Shown: positions 1-7,987, numbered from the stretch's first letter. The stretch is DNA of 22,648 nucleotides from JBARCX01 sp049794535 (GCA_049794535.1 JBARCX010000248.1:1-22648), one strand, 5' to 3'. Notes: generated by a model from the sequence alone, not told the origin. Translations and numbers: made by a program.

Positions 1-465
1 AGGATCGAGGCGTTTAATCCAGCCGACTGCATGTATCACGGCAACGCCGAGGCTTTAAGCCCTCTTCGCTACGGCGCGTTGCGGTGTAGCGGCTGCGTAT
101 GACCGTGGAACGCGCCCTATCCATCTATCGCCGCCCTACAGGCTCGTATCCCACATATCGCTATGATCTTATACGGCCATTTCTTTGGGTTACGTTTCTT
201 TGGGCCAGCAAAGAAAGGTGACTCGGACCCCGGCTGGGGTTCGAAACGCCCGCTGCGTAAGCGGCCCACTAGCGATAGCGCTCGGTTGTCGCGACCTCAC
301 CACTGGGCCCCGCCTGCACAGAGGCGACCAAAACGCACGCTCGAAAGCCCCCCGTGAGCAGGCTCACAACATCCCCCATAGGACATATGGACCACATCGC
401 GCATCCCGCACCACGACGCGGCATAATGTGCACCGCAACATCACACACTTTACCTAGGGATCATT
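1..465. other. Gene-poor left edge, no convincing CDS
   Basis: No reading frame in this stretch looks like a real protein. Plus-strand frame 1 is open from the window edge to a TGA at 100-102 (33 codons) and could be the tail of a gene lying to the left, but I recognise nothing in it and it may be chance. All three minus-strand frames meet stops within the first 60 bases. The longer open frames at 163-357 and 185-457 run through the hairpin element described separately and read like translated repeat DNA. A CATAAT at 422-427 is a possible -10 box for the lipoprotein gene, without a recognisable -35. Confidence 0.5.
180..264. repeat. Hairpin-array element resembling a dispersed intergenic repeat
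   Basis: Three hairpins follow one another. The first pairs TTTCTTTG (195-202) with CAAAGAAA (209-216) around GGCCAG and extends outward through GTTAC/GTGAC (189-193 and 218-222). The second pairs 224-231 with 236-243 around GGCT, with one G-T pair. The third pairs CCGCT (250-254) with AGCGG (260-264). TTTCTTTGGG occurs twice, at 180-189 and 195-204. From memory, similar TTTCTTTGGG...GGCCAGCAAAGAAA sequences occur many times in Xanthomonadales and other proteobacterial genomes and are often mis-annotated as short proteins. That this copy belongs to such a family is inference; the hairpins are read directly. Confidence 0.5.
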
Positions 466-2241
466 ATGCGACCGATGACGCGCGTGTCCGCGCTGGCACT
501 GGCTGGCGTGTTGCTGGCTGGCTGCGGACATAAGGACAAGGATGCCCCGCTAGCCTTCGCGCCAGCGGATACCCCCTACGTGTTTGCCAACCTGGAAGTG
601 CTCGACGAGAACACCCGTCAGGCCTTGCTGGCTCAGGCCGACGCACAACTACCTGCGCAAGTGGCGCAGATGAACGCCGCTGCGGATCATCTGGCCGCAA
701 AGGATGCCGCCAGCGCCAACGTGCTTCGCGCGCTCGCTGCGGAGTTCAAGGACAACCACGTCGAAACGTTCGCACAGAACACCGGCCTTGATCTCAAAGG
801 TCACTCTGCGCTGTATGGCCTCGGCCTATCGCCGGTGCTACGTTTCGACCTTGCCGATCCGAAGGCATTCGAGGGTTTCATCGCCCGACTCGAAACGGCT
901 TACGGTAAGAAGTTCGACGTCGCCACGATCGGCGCCCAGAGCTTCCGCAAGTATGTCTCCGGCGCGGAAGGCACCGAGGTCATTCTCGCTATCGTCGGCA
1001 AACAGGCCGTTGCCACGCTGCTACCGGCCGATGCGCCGGAGGCTATGCTGCGTCAGGCGCTTGGACTGGATCGCCCGGCACATAGCCTGCTCGATGATGG
1101 TCGTCTCACGGATCTTGCCAAGGCCAAGAGCTATCAGCCTTGGGCCGTCGGTGATGTGGATTTGAACCGTGCGCTGCCACTGATCGGCAGTGGTACAGAT
1201 CCCTTATTCAAAGCGCTGTACAAGGCACACGCCGAAAGCGAATCAGCCAAGACCGGCGAACCGGTAGCTAACCTGTTACAGGTTCCGGCTAGCTGCCAGG
1301 CCGATGCCACACGCATCGCGGCACGCGTACCGCAGCTGAGCTTTGGTTACACCCGACTCGATGCTAAGCATCAGGACGTGCGCATGGATGTCGCCCTGGC
1401 GGATGACATCACCAAGGCATTCGCCGGCCTCAAAGTGGAGCTGCCTGGCTTGGGCGCCGATGCCACGGCACCGTTCGAACTGAGTCTCGCGCTGCCAATG
1501 AACACGCTGCGCACGTTCTGGGCGGCGCAGGCGGCGGCTGTCGCCGACAAGCCGTTTACCTGCCCGGCACTGGACAGCTTCAACGACAACTTTGCCCAAC
1601 TCGGCGATGCCACGCAGAAAGCCGCGATCCCGCCGATTGGCGATCTGCTCGGACTGCATCTCGCTTTGGATAGCTTCACACCCAGCGATAACGGTGAACT
1701 GCCCAAAATCAACGGTCGCCTGGTGATTGGCACCAACAACCCTGCCGGCATGCTGGCGATGGGTCAAATGGCCAGCCCGATACTCGCCAAGCTCAAGCTC
1801 ACCGCCGATGGCAAACCGCAGTCACTGCCAGCCGATGTGATCGCCGCACTGGGCCAGCCCGGTTGGGCCGCCATGGGTGACAAGGCACTGGCACTGGCCA
1901 TTGGCGCGGGCGAAGACAGCAAGCTCGTCGACATGCTCAAGCAGCCTGGTGGCGATGCTGGCGGCATGATGCGCATGCACCTCAGCGGCGATATGTACAT
2001 GTCCTGGGTGAAGCTGATGGAGCAGAAGGCCGACAGCCTGGCCAAGCTCAATGCTGCGATGGATCATGATGCCTCCTCCGCCGATAGCAGCGATGCTGAC
2101 GATCAGGCTGCCGCACTGGCGCGCTCCAAAGCACAGATCGAAGCGATGCGGGCACAGGCCGCACGCACGCAGTCCATCAGCGCCGATGTGCACGTGGACA
2201 ACACTGGCATGATCATCACCAGTCAGACCGAACTGAAATAA
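466..2241 (+). CDS. Exported lipoprotein of unknown function
   Basis: A 591-residue protein beginning with a lipoprotein signal peptide: a short basic start, a hydrophobic stretch and a lipobox LLAG followed by Cys20, so it is predicted to be lipidated and held in the inner or outer membrane facing the periplasm. The residue after the cysteine is Gly, which gives no inner-membrane retention signal. The body is Ala/Leu rich and soluble-looking, with only two further cysteines seen (in VPASC and FTCPA), a possible disulphide. A low-complexity Ser/Asp/Ala segment near residue 530-545 precedes a helical Ala/Gln/Arg-rich tail. I recognise no domain. The start at 466 has AGGGA (456-460) five bases upstream; ATG 475 is an in-frame alternative. 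It is a single-gene unit ending in a strong terminator. Confidence 0.85.
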   Translation: MRPMTRVSALALAGVLLAGCGHKDKDAPLAFAPADTPYVFANLEVLDENTRQALLAQADAQLPAQVAQMNAAADHLAAKDAASANVLRALAAEFKDNHVETFAQNTGLDLKGHSALYGLGLSPVLRFDLADPKAFEGFIARLETAYGKKFDVATIGAQSFRKYVSGAEGTEVILAIVGKQAVATLLPADAPEAMLRQALGLDRPAHSLLDDGRLTDLAKAKSYQPWAVGDVDLNRALPLIGSGTDPLFKALYKAHAESESAKTGEPVANLLQVPASCQADATRIAARVPQLSFGYTRLDAKHQDVRMDVALADDITKAFAGLKVELPGLGADATAPFELSLALPMNTLRTFWAAQAAAVADKPFTCPALDSFNDNFAQLGDATQKAAIPPIGDLLGLHLALDSFTPSDNGELPKINGRLVIGTNNPAGMLAMGQMASPILAKLKLTADGKPQSLPADVIAALGQPGWAAMGDKALALAIGAGEDSKLVDMLKQPGGDAGGMMRMHLSGDMYMSWVKLMEQKADSLAKLNAAMDHDASSADSSDADDQAAALARSKAQIEAMRAQAARTQSISADVHVDNTGMIITSQTELK

Positions 2242-2266
2242 CGTCCAAAGGGCGTTACAGCTGAAC

Positions 2267-2317
2267 ATGAGGCGTGCGGGATCTGTTTGAACAGAATCCG
2301 CACGCCTCATTTTTTTA
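2267..2317 (+). terminator. Strong intrinsic terminator after the lipoprotein gene
   Basis: A near-perfect 20-base inverted repeat (2267-2286 against 2291-2310) with a TTGA loop and only two mismatched positions is followed directly by seven T (2311-2317). It begins 25 bases after the stop codon. A smaller hairpin overlaps the stop itself (2240-2257). Confidence 0.92.
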
Positions 2318-2453
2318 CGCAAGTTTTTTACGGCACGTTAGCGCGACTACAACATCATCACGACGTTCTCTTCGCAACGACAAGCGGGACCTGAACCGAT
2401 TCCGGCCCGGCCACGAAGCATTCATACCCTGGCTGTTTCTATGGCACCACGTC

Positions 2454-2500
2454 ACCGCTCGCCGTTAGCGGTTGCCGTCTGTCTCCATCGACAGACTTTT
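2454..2500 (+). promoter_or_regulatory. Two tandem leader hairpins, the second followed by TTTT
   Basis: ACCGCT (2454-2459) pairs with AGCGGT (2467-2472). GTCTGTC (2477-2483) pairs perfectly with GACAGAC (2490-2496) around TCCATC and is followed by TTTT (2497-2500), only a few bases before the Shine-Dalgarno AGGAG of the BON-domain gene. The arrangement looks like a weak terminator or attenuator in the mRNA leader, or a structure that affects ribosome access or mRNA stability. Regulation is inferred from the layout only. Confidence 0.4.
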
Positions 2501-2516
2501 GCCATAGGAGATCACC

Positions 2517-2927
2517 ATGCGTTCCAACCATCTATTTCGCCAAAGCCTAATCGCGGCAGGCTTAGTGGCTGCGTTTACTGCCATGCCAATCACCCAGGCC
2601 GTTGCTCAAGACGCTACACAGCAAACACCTGTCGCTGCGCAAAATGCACAAATGCAGCCCCCGCCACAGTCATCCAGCAATGAGACCGTGCCTGGCAAAG
2701 TGGATGACACATGGATCACTACCAAAGTGAAATCCGAATTCGTTGCGGCCAAACATGTCAAAGCCAGTGATATCACCGTCAACACGACTGATGGTGTGGT
2801 CACACTGAGCGGCACCGCCTCCTCCGCGCAAGAAAAGAAAGACGCGGTGCGTATTGCCAAGAAGGTCAAGGGCGTTAAGAGCGTCGATGCCAGCGGCCTT
2901 ACTAGCAGCACCGCTAGCAATCAGTAA
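2517..2927 (+). CDS. Exported BON-domain protein (OsmY-like)
   Basis: A 136-residue protein with a Sec signal peptide (basic start, hydrophobic run to about residue 25, likely cleavage after AVAQ), a Gln/Pro-rich linker and one BON domain from about residue 55 to 125. The domain shows the expected pattern: DTWITTKVKSEF, then DITVNTTDGVVTLSG, then the conserved helix with VKGVKSVD. BON domains are thought to bind phospholipid or membranes, and periplasmic members such as OsmY respond to osmotic or envelope stress. Only one BON copy is present, whereas OsmY has two. The start is well supported by AGGAG seven bases upstream. The gene stands alone, with a hairpin-bearing leader and its own terminator. 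Confidence 0.9.
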   Translation: MRSNHLFRQSLIAAGLVAAFTAMPITQAVAQDATQQTPVAAQNAQMQPPPQSSSNETVPGKVDDTWITTKVKSEFVAAKHVKASDITVNTTDGVVTLSGTASSAQEKKDAVRIAKKVKGVKSVDASGLTSSTASNQ

Positions 2928-2971
2928 ACGCCACAGCGCACAACGACTGTCGATCTCGTAAGTCTCAAGTG

Positions 2972-3001
2972 AAAAAGGAGTCCATTCGGGCTCCTTTTTT
3001 T
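2972..3001 (+). terminator. Intrinsic terminator after the BON gene
   Basis: GGAGTCC and GGGCTCC pair around ATTC (one G-T pair), flanked by A5 on the left and T7 on the right, so the stem can extend through A-T pairs. It lies about 45 bases after the stop codon. The A and T flanks would also allow activity on the minus strand. Confidence 0.92.
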
Positions 3002-3112
3002 CGTAGGCATCGTGGCCGCGTTAATACAACTGCCCATCCCTACGCTACGACCATAGTTTTGAGCCCCTGCGTAAAGATATAGTGCGTGTTGGTCGTAGCA
3101 CCGCACTGCCCT

Positions 3113-3120
3113 GGGGGGGG
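3113..3120 (+). promoter_or_regulatory. G8 tract serving as Shine-Dalgarno for the OmpW-type gene
   Basis: Eight consecutive G end five bases before the ATG at 3126. No other Shine-Dalgarno sequence is visible, so this run must supply ribosome binding. Homopolymeric G tracts are prone to slippage, which would here change the length and spacing of the binding site without changing the protein. A TATAGT at about 3078-3083 is a possible -10 box. Confidence 0.5.
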
Positions 3121-3125
3121 ATGGC

Positions 3126-3863
3126 ATGAAAAAGCGTTTGGGGATGAAGGTTGGTTTAGCCACGTGTACGTGGCTCATCTACGGCGTGTTGTGCAGCGTG
3201 CATGCGCAGACTGCCGGCAGCAACGTCGTGAGTGCCGGTTGGGTGCGCATTGCACCGCAAGCCAAAGGCACGCCACTTAGGGTGACGAACATCGACGGCA
3301 CACCGGTCGATATTCTGGAAGCAGGCAGCGGCTCAGGCGCCAAGAAGACGAATACGCTCGGCGCCAGCTTCGAGCATTACATCACCGACTATGTCGGCTT
3401 GAAGCTGGCCGGTGGCCTACCCGTTTACCTGGACCTGACGGGCCGCGGCACGCTCGCCCGTTATGGCGTTATCGGTGAAGCCAAGCCGTGGAGCCCGATG
3501 CTGCTCGCGAGCTATCACTTTGGCGAAGCGACGAATCGTCTACGCCCATTCGTCAGTGCGGGCATCACCTATACCTGGTTCAGCGACGAGAAGATCACCA
3601 ACCAGAATTTCATCACCGATAACCTGGGCCCCGGTGGCTCCATCAAGGTGGGTGCAAGCAATGCATGGAAACCGGTGGTCGAGGCAGGCGCGAACTACGC
3701 CCTGGCTGATCGTTGGGCGCTCGGTCTGGTCGTCACCTATATCCCGGTGCGAACCGAAGCCACCCTGGATGGCGAAACCGCCACCGGCATGACCTCAACC
3801 ACCGTAGCGACAATCCGACTGCGCCCGATCCTGCCCTTCCTCAATATGTCCTATCGGTTCTGA
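3126..3863 (+). CDS. OmpW-family outer-membrane beta-barrel protein
   Basis: A 245-residue protein with a signal peptide (MKKR start, hydrophobic core, likely cleavage after VHAQ near residue 28) and a C-terminal Phe in the pattern typical of outer-membrane barrels (MSYRF). The order of segments fits OmpW: an N-terminal strand with GWVRIAP, then strands with alternating polar and hydrophobic residues including PMLLASYHFG and RPFVSAGITYTWF, a loop, then AWKPVVEAGANYALADRWALG and a last strand pair. OmpW proteins form small eight-stranded barrels with a hydrophobic channel. The start at 3126 follows the G8 tract; an ATG at 3121 runs into a stop after two codons, and an in-frame ATG at 3144 would remove the basic start of the signal peptide. 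The gene is convergent with pilU. Confidence 0.88.
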   Translation: MKKRLGMKVGLATCTWLIYGVLCSVHAQTAGSNVVSAGWVRIAPQAKGTPLRVTNIDGTPVDILEAGSGSGAKKTNTLGASFEHYITDYVGLKLAGGLPVYLDLTGRGTLARYGVIGEAKPWSPMLLASYHFGEATNRLRPFVSAGITYTWFSDEKITNQNFITDNLGPGGSIKVGASNAWKPVVEAGANYALADRWALGLVVTYIPVRTEATLDGETATGMTSTTVATIRLRPILPFLNMSYRF

Positions 3864-3877
3864 GTCGCAATAGAGAT

Positions 3878-3910
3878 CGCAAGCGATGCTGTTAAACGGC
3901 ATCGCTTGCG
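3878..3910. terminator. Perfect 12-bp hairpin between the convergent OmpW gene and pilU
   Basis: CGCAAGCGATGC (3878-3889) pairs without mismatch with GCATCGCTTGCG (3899-3910) around a nine-base loop. It lies between the OmpW-type stop (3863) and the pilU stop (3941). Neither strand has a T tract after the stem, so it may act as a two-way 3'-end stabiliser or processing site as much as a true intrinsic terminator. Confidence 0.6.
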
Positions 3911-3940
3911 TGACTCTCTGCGACTTAGCGTGAGATGGGC

Positions 3941-5113
3941 TCAGCGATGCAGCAGACCACCGCCGCCACCGAAGCCGTTATTTTCGCGCGTCTCTTCCAG
4001 CTCCACGCCTTCCAGGCCCTGGGATAGCGTATGTGCGTCACCACCCTGCGCCAGCTTGATGCGCAGGCGAACCTCGTTCGAGCTATCGGCGTGACGCAAT
4101 GCGTCTTCATAACTGATCTCGCCGGCGTGGTAGAGCTCAACCAGACTCTGGTCGAACGTGCGCATGCCGAGGTTGGTGGATTCCTTCATCACTTCCTTGA
4201 GCTTGTGGATCTCGCCCTGGCGGATGTAGTCCTGCACCAACGGCGTGCCCAGCATGACTTCCATCGCGACGCGGCGTGCCTTGCCATCAGGGGTCGGGAT
4301 GAGCTGCTGTGCCACGATGCCCTTGAGGTTCAACGACAGGTCCATGAACAACTGCTGGCGTCGATCTTCGGCGAAGAAATGCAGGATGCGGTCAATCGCC
4401 TGGTTCGCGTTATTTGCGTGCAGTGTGCACAAGCAAAGATGGCCGGTTTCGGCGAAGTTGATCGCGTACTCCATGGTCTCGCGCGTACGCACCTCACCGA
4501 TCAGAATCACGTCGGGCGCTTGGCGTAAGGTGTTCTTTAGCGCGTTCTCCCAGCTGTCAGTATCGATGCCGAGCTCGCGCTGCGTGATGATGCAGCCCTC
4601 GTGTTTGTGCACGTATTCGATCGGGTCTTCGATGGTGATGATGTGCCCGGTCGAGTTCATGTTGCGATAGCCCACCATCGCCGCCAGCGAGGTCGACTTA
4701 CCGGCACCGGTGGCGCCTACGAAGATGATGATGCCGCGCTTGGTCATCGCCAACTGCTTGATTACCGGCGGCAGGCTCAATTCTTCGATGGTCGGGATCT
4801 TCGTCTCGATTCGACGCAGCACCATACCCACGCAGTTGCGCTGGTAGAAGCACGACACACGGAAACGCCCTACGCCCTGCGCGGAGATCGCGAACTGGCA
4901 TTCATGGGTTTTCTCAAACTCTTCACGCTGCGCCGGGGTCATGACGTTGACCACCATGTCGCGCGCCTGTTGCGCGCTGAGCGGGCTCTGCGTAATCGGC
5001 ACCACACGGCCCTGCACTTTCATCGACGGCGCGACACCAGCCGTGATGAACAAGTCCGAGGCCTTCTTGTGCACCATCAGTTTCAGAAACGAGGTGAAAT
5101 CGAAATCGCTCAT
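3941..5113 (-). CDS. pilU: Type IV pilus retraction ATPase PilU
   Basis: A 390-residue hexameric secretion-type ATPase that works with PilT to depolymerise type IV pili at the inner membrane, supporting twitching motility and DNA uptake. Seen in the sequence: an N-terminal PAS-like region beginning with SDLFITAGVAPSMKVQG, Walker A GATGAGKST at 133-141, the Asp box EDPIEYVH, Walker B ILIGEVRTRETM and the His box GHLCLCTLHANNANQAIDRI. It is longer than the PilT here and has PilU-type features: GEVRTRETM in place of GELRDLETI, and a C-terminal extension ending in a Gly-rich tail. It lies 61 bases downstream of pilT on the same strand, so the two are probably co-transcribed. Confidence 0.95.
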   Translation of the reverse strand: MSDFDFTSFLKLMVHKKASDLFITAGVAPSMKVQGRVVPITQSPLSAQQARDMVVNVMTPAQREEFEKTHECQFAISAQGVGRFRVSCFYQRNCVGMVLRRIETKIPTIEELSLPPVIKQLAMTKRGIIIFVGATGAGKSTSLAAMVGYRNMNSTGHIITIEDPIEYVHKHEGCIITQRELGIDTDSWENALKNTLRQAPDVILIGEVRTRETMEYAINFAETGHLCLCTLHANNANQAIDRILHFFAEDRRQQLFMDLSLNLKGIVAQQLIPTPDGKARRVAMEVMLGTPLVQDYIRQGEIHKLKEVMKESTNLGMRTFDQSLVELYHAGEISYEDALRHADSSNEVRLRIKLAQGGDAHTLSQGLEGVELEETRENNGFGGGGGLLHR

Positions 5114-5174
5114 GGCACCGTCCCGCCCATCATGAAAAACCAGTCACATCGATGCTTGCTGGAGGCACGCCTTC

Positions 5175-6212
5175 TTACTTGAAGGCGTCCTTGTTCTTGG
5201 CGTAAGTGATCGCCTGCTGGCGTGTTACCAGACCGCGCTTGACCAAATCCAGCAGGTTCTGGTCGAGCGTTTGCATACCGTACTGCTGACCGGTCTGGAT
5301 CGACGAGTACATCTGCGCCACCTTGTCCTCGCGGATCAAGTTGCGGATGGCGGGGATGCCCACCATGATCTCGTGCGCTGCCGTACGACCACCGCCTACC
5401 TTCTTCAGCAACGACTGCGAGATCACCGCGCGCAGCGATTCTGACAACATCGAACGAACCATCGGCTTTTCGCCAGCAGGGAACACGTCGATGATACGGT
5501 CGATCGTTTTGGCCGCCGAACTGGTGTGCAGCGTGCCGAAGACCAAGTGACCGGTTTCTGCGGCCGTCAATGCCAGACGGATGGTTTCCAGATCGCGAAG
5601 CTCACCGACCAGGATGTAGTCCGGATCTTCGCGCAATGCCGAACGCAGCGCCTCGTTGAAGCCATGGGTGTCGCGGTGTATCTCGCGCTGATTGATCAGG
5701 CACTTCTGCGAGGTGTGCACGAATTCGATCGGATCCTCAATGGTGAGGATATGGCCGTACTCGTTCTTGTTCACGTGATCGACCATCGCCGCCAACGTGG
5801 TGGACTTGCCCGAGCCGGTAGGCCCGGTCACCAGGATCAATCCCTGCGGCTGCTCAATCAGCTCGCGGAAGATCTTCGGGGCAGCGAGGTCGTCCAGTGT
5901 CAACACTTCGGACGGAATGGTACGAAACACCGCGCCCGACCCACGGTTCTGATTGAACGCGTTGACGCGGAAGCGCGCTAAGCCGGGTATTTCGAACGAG
6001 AAGTCGACCTCGAGGAATTCCTCGTAGTCGCGACGCTGCTTGTCCGACATGATGTCGTAGATCAGCGCGTGCACTTGCTTGTTTTCCAGCGCGGGGATGT
6101 TGATGCGGCGTACATCGCCGTCCACGCGAATCATCGGCGGCAAGCCGGCGGACAAATGTAAGTCCGAGGCCTTGTTCTTCACCGAGAAGGCAAGCAGTTC
6201 GGCGATATCCAT
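5175..6212 (-). CDS. pilT: Type IV pilus twitching motility ATPase PilT
   Basis: A 345-residue protein, the main pilus retraction motor. Walker A GPTGSGKST is at 130-138, followed by the Asp box EDPIEFVH, Walker B ILVGELRDLETI, the His box GHLVFGTLHTSSAAKTIDRI and the C-terminal AIRNLIRE motif that is needed for retraction in studied PilT proteins. Length and motif order are normal, so it should be functional. The start ATG (6210-6212 on the plus strand) is preceded by a GAGGGGAA Shine-Dalgarno. It is the first gene of the pilT-pilU unit and diverges from proC. Confidence 0.97.
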   Translation of the reverse strand: MDIAELLAFSVKNKASDLHLSAGLPPMIRVDGDVRRINIPALENKQVHALIYDIMSDKQRRDYEEFLEVDFSFEIPGLARFRVNAFNQNRGSGAVFRTIPSEVLTLDDLAAPKIFRELIEQPQGLILVTGPTGSGKSTTLAAMVDHVNKNEYGHILTIEDPIEFVHTSQKCLINQREIHRDTHGFNEALRSALREDPDYILVGELRDLETIRLALTAAETGHLVFGTLHTSSAAKTIDRIIDVFPAGEKPMVRSMLSESLRAVISQSLLKKVGGGRTAAHEIMVGIPAIRNLIREDKVAQMYSSIQTGQQYGMQTLDQNLLDLVKRGLVTRQQAITYAKNKDAFK

Positions 6213-6527
6213 CCGGTGTTCCCCTCAACCGATCGTCTGTATATGGAATGTTCTGCGAACAGGCGACAACGGCTTTCCACGGCCAAGTGCAGCATGGCGC
6301 AATGCGCATGCCACCCACTCATCCGATTCGAATCCCGAATCCCCATTGCAACTGCGCTGATACTACTCGCGGCACAGGCCGGGCAGCCAGCCTTTCCCGC
6401 TGCCATGCGGCGGCTCCGAATGCAGTTTGCGCAGCCGGTCACCTAAAGCGCGCATTTAAGCCACCGAACCGCAGCCGCACCCGCTCCGGTAAGGTATGCC
6501 TATATCCCCATGCCAAGGAATCCACGC
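6213..6527. other. Divergent pilT/proC intergenic region, no gene seen
   Basis: This 315-base stretch separates the divergent starts of pilT and proC. It must carry the promoters of both, but I see no clear consensus box pair. The open frames crossing it do not resemble any protein I know. In Pseudomonas and relatives the PLP-binding protein gene yggS lies here; no trace of it can be read in this spacer. Confidence 0.6.
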
Positions 6528-7349
6528 ATGACACGCATCGCCTTTATTGGCGGCGGCAACATGGCGCGCAGCCTCATCGGCGGCTTGCTCAAAACCGGTA
6601 TTGCCGCCTCCACCATCAGCGTGGCCGAACCGCTGGCCGAAGCCCGTGAGTCGCTGGGTCGCGAGTTCGGCGTTGCTGCGTTTGCCGAGAACCGTCTTGC
6701 CGCCGCCGAAGCCGACGTTCTGCTGCTGGCGGTGAAACCACAAGTGATGCCGGCCATCCACACCGAGCTGCGTGACACCCTGCAGCGCAACCGTCCCCTG
6801 CTGATCTCGATCGCTGCCGGGGTGCGGCTGGATCAATTGGAGCGCTGGTTTGGCGCCTTGCCCATCGTGCGCTGCATGCCGAACACGCCCGCGCTGATCG
6901 GCGCGGGCGCCACCGGGCTGTGCGCCAATAGCCGGGTCAGTCCGCCCCAAAGGGCCATGGCGCAGCACATCCTGGATGCCGCCGGCATGACCCGCTGGAT
7001 CGATGACGAACGCTTGATGGATACCGTCACTGCACTGTCCGGCTCCGGTCCGGCTTACTTCTTTGCGCTGGTCGAAGCGCTGGAAGATGCCGCCGTCGCG
7101 CAAGGCTTGCCGCGTGACACTGCCCGTGCGCTGGCCGCACAAACCTGCCTGGGCGCCGGCCGTATGCTGGTCGAAGGCGGCGAGGACCCTGGCGTACTAC
7201 GCCAGCGTGTCACCTCGCCCAATGGAACCACCCAGGCTGCGCTGGAAAGCTTCAACGCTGATAGCCTGCCGCGTATCGTCGCTCGCGGTGTCGCCGCCGC
7301 CACCCGGCGTGGCGAAGAACTTGCCGCTCAATTGGATCGTACCTCGTGA
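6528..7349 (+). CDS. proC: Pyrroline-5-carboxylate reductase
   Basis: A 273-residue cytoplasmic enzyme that reduces 1-pyrroline-5-carboxylate to L-proline with NAD(P)H, the last step of proline synthesis. It starts with the Rossmann motif IAFIGGGNMARSL, contains AVKPQ, RCMPNTPA, and the C-terminal family signature ALSGSGPAYFFALVEAL followed by VTSPNGTTQAALESF. I chose ATG 6528 because AAGGA at 6515-6519 sits correctly before it; the upstream in-frame ATG at 6510 would place that site inside the gene. It is translationally coupled to yggT. Confidence 0.95.
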   Translation: MTRIAFIGGGNMARSLIGGLLKTGIAASTISVAEPLAEARESLGREFGVAAFAENRLAAAEADVLLLAVKPQVMPAIHTELRDTLQRNRPLLISIAAGVRLDQLERWFGALPIVRCMPNTPALIGAGATGLCANSRVSPPQRAMAQHILDAAGMTRWIDDERLMDTVTALSGSGPAYFFALVEALEDAAVAQGLPRDTARALAAQTCLGAGRMLVEGGEDPGVLRQRVTSPNGTTQAALESFNADSLPRIVARGVAAATRRGEELAAQLDRTS

Positions 7350-7921
7350 TTTATCTGCTGAACGCCCTATCGCTATTGATCGAACTGGCCTTCGATACCG
7401 TCGCCATGCTGTTCGTACTGCGCGTGGCTGCGGAAGCCTGCCGCGCGGACTTCCACAATCCGCTTAGCCAGTTCGTCTATCGCTACACCAACCCGGTACT
7501 TGCACCGATTCGCCGCGTGATACCGAATTGGCGGCGGATCAACCTGGCCGCCTTGTTGATCGCCTGGTTGGCGATGTTGCTGAAACGGACGGTGCTGTTC
7601 GTACTCGTTGGCTTTATGCCTGGGCTGGCTGGCCTGGTGGTGCTGTCGCTCGCCGACTTGCTCGATTACGTGCTGATGTTCTATCTGGTGCTGATCTTCG
7701 GCTGGTCGCTGATGAGCATGTTCGCGGTGGATCAACGCCAACCTTTGCTTCGACTGGTTGGCGCTATCGTCGAACCGCTGATGCGTCCGGTGCGTGGCAA
7801 GCTGGTTATCGGTAGCCTCGATTTCAGCCCCGCTGCGGTGATGATCGTACTGATGCTTGCACGCCTGCTGATTGCCGCGCCGCTCTTCGATCTCGGCACG
7901 CGTTTGGCTGAAGGCGGCTAA
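7346..7921 (+). CDS. yggT: YggT-family integral membrane protein
   Basis: A 191-residue membrane protein with two YGGT repeats, each of two hydrophobic helices. The first repeat contains the conserved FHNPLSQFVYRYTNPVLAPI, the second the matching LLRLVGAIVEPLMRPVRG. The family is linked to osmotic tolerance and, in plastids, to nucleoid or membrane organisation (YlmG), but its molecular role is unsettled. It begins with GTG at 7346 in a GTGA overlap with the proC stop, a standard sign of coupled translation; the proC-yggT pairing is widely conserved. Confidence 0.92.
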   Translation: MIYLLNALSLLIELAFDTVAMLFVLRVAAEACRADFHNPLSQFVYRYTNPVLAPIRRVIPNWRRINLAALLIAWLAMLLKRTVLFVLVGFMPGLAGLVVLSLADLLDYVLMFYLVLIFGWSLMSMFAVDQRQPLLRLVGAIVEPLMRPVRGKLVIGSLDFSPAAVMIVLMLARLLIAAPLFDLGTRLAEGG

Positions 7922-7987
7922 TCATGAAACAGTGGGCATCGGGGAAACTCCGCGATGCCACGCTTGGCGCCAGCCCGGGAGAATAAT

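Noticed and set aside
1..102. Possible tail of an upstream gene
   Set aside because: Only 33 codons with a Cys/Arg-rich, unfamiliar sequence; chance opening at the window edge is as likely.
236..252. GGTTCGAAAC resembling a tRNA T-arm
   Set aside because: The flanking bases do not form the T stem, and no anticodon arm, D arm or acceptor stem can be placed around it.
163..457. Two overlapping plus-strand open frames of 64 and 90 codons
   Set aside because: They run through the hairpin element, have no good ribosome-binding site and have a composition typical of translated repeat DNA.
4601..5182. 193-codon open frame antisense to pilU
   Set aside because: It lies wholly opposite conserved pilU codons and is rich in His, Arg and Asp, as expected for the reverse strand of high-GC coding DNA.
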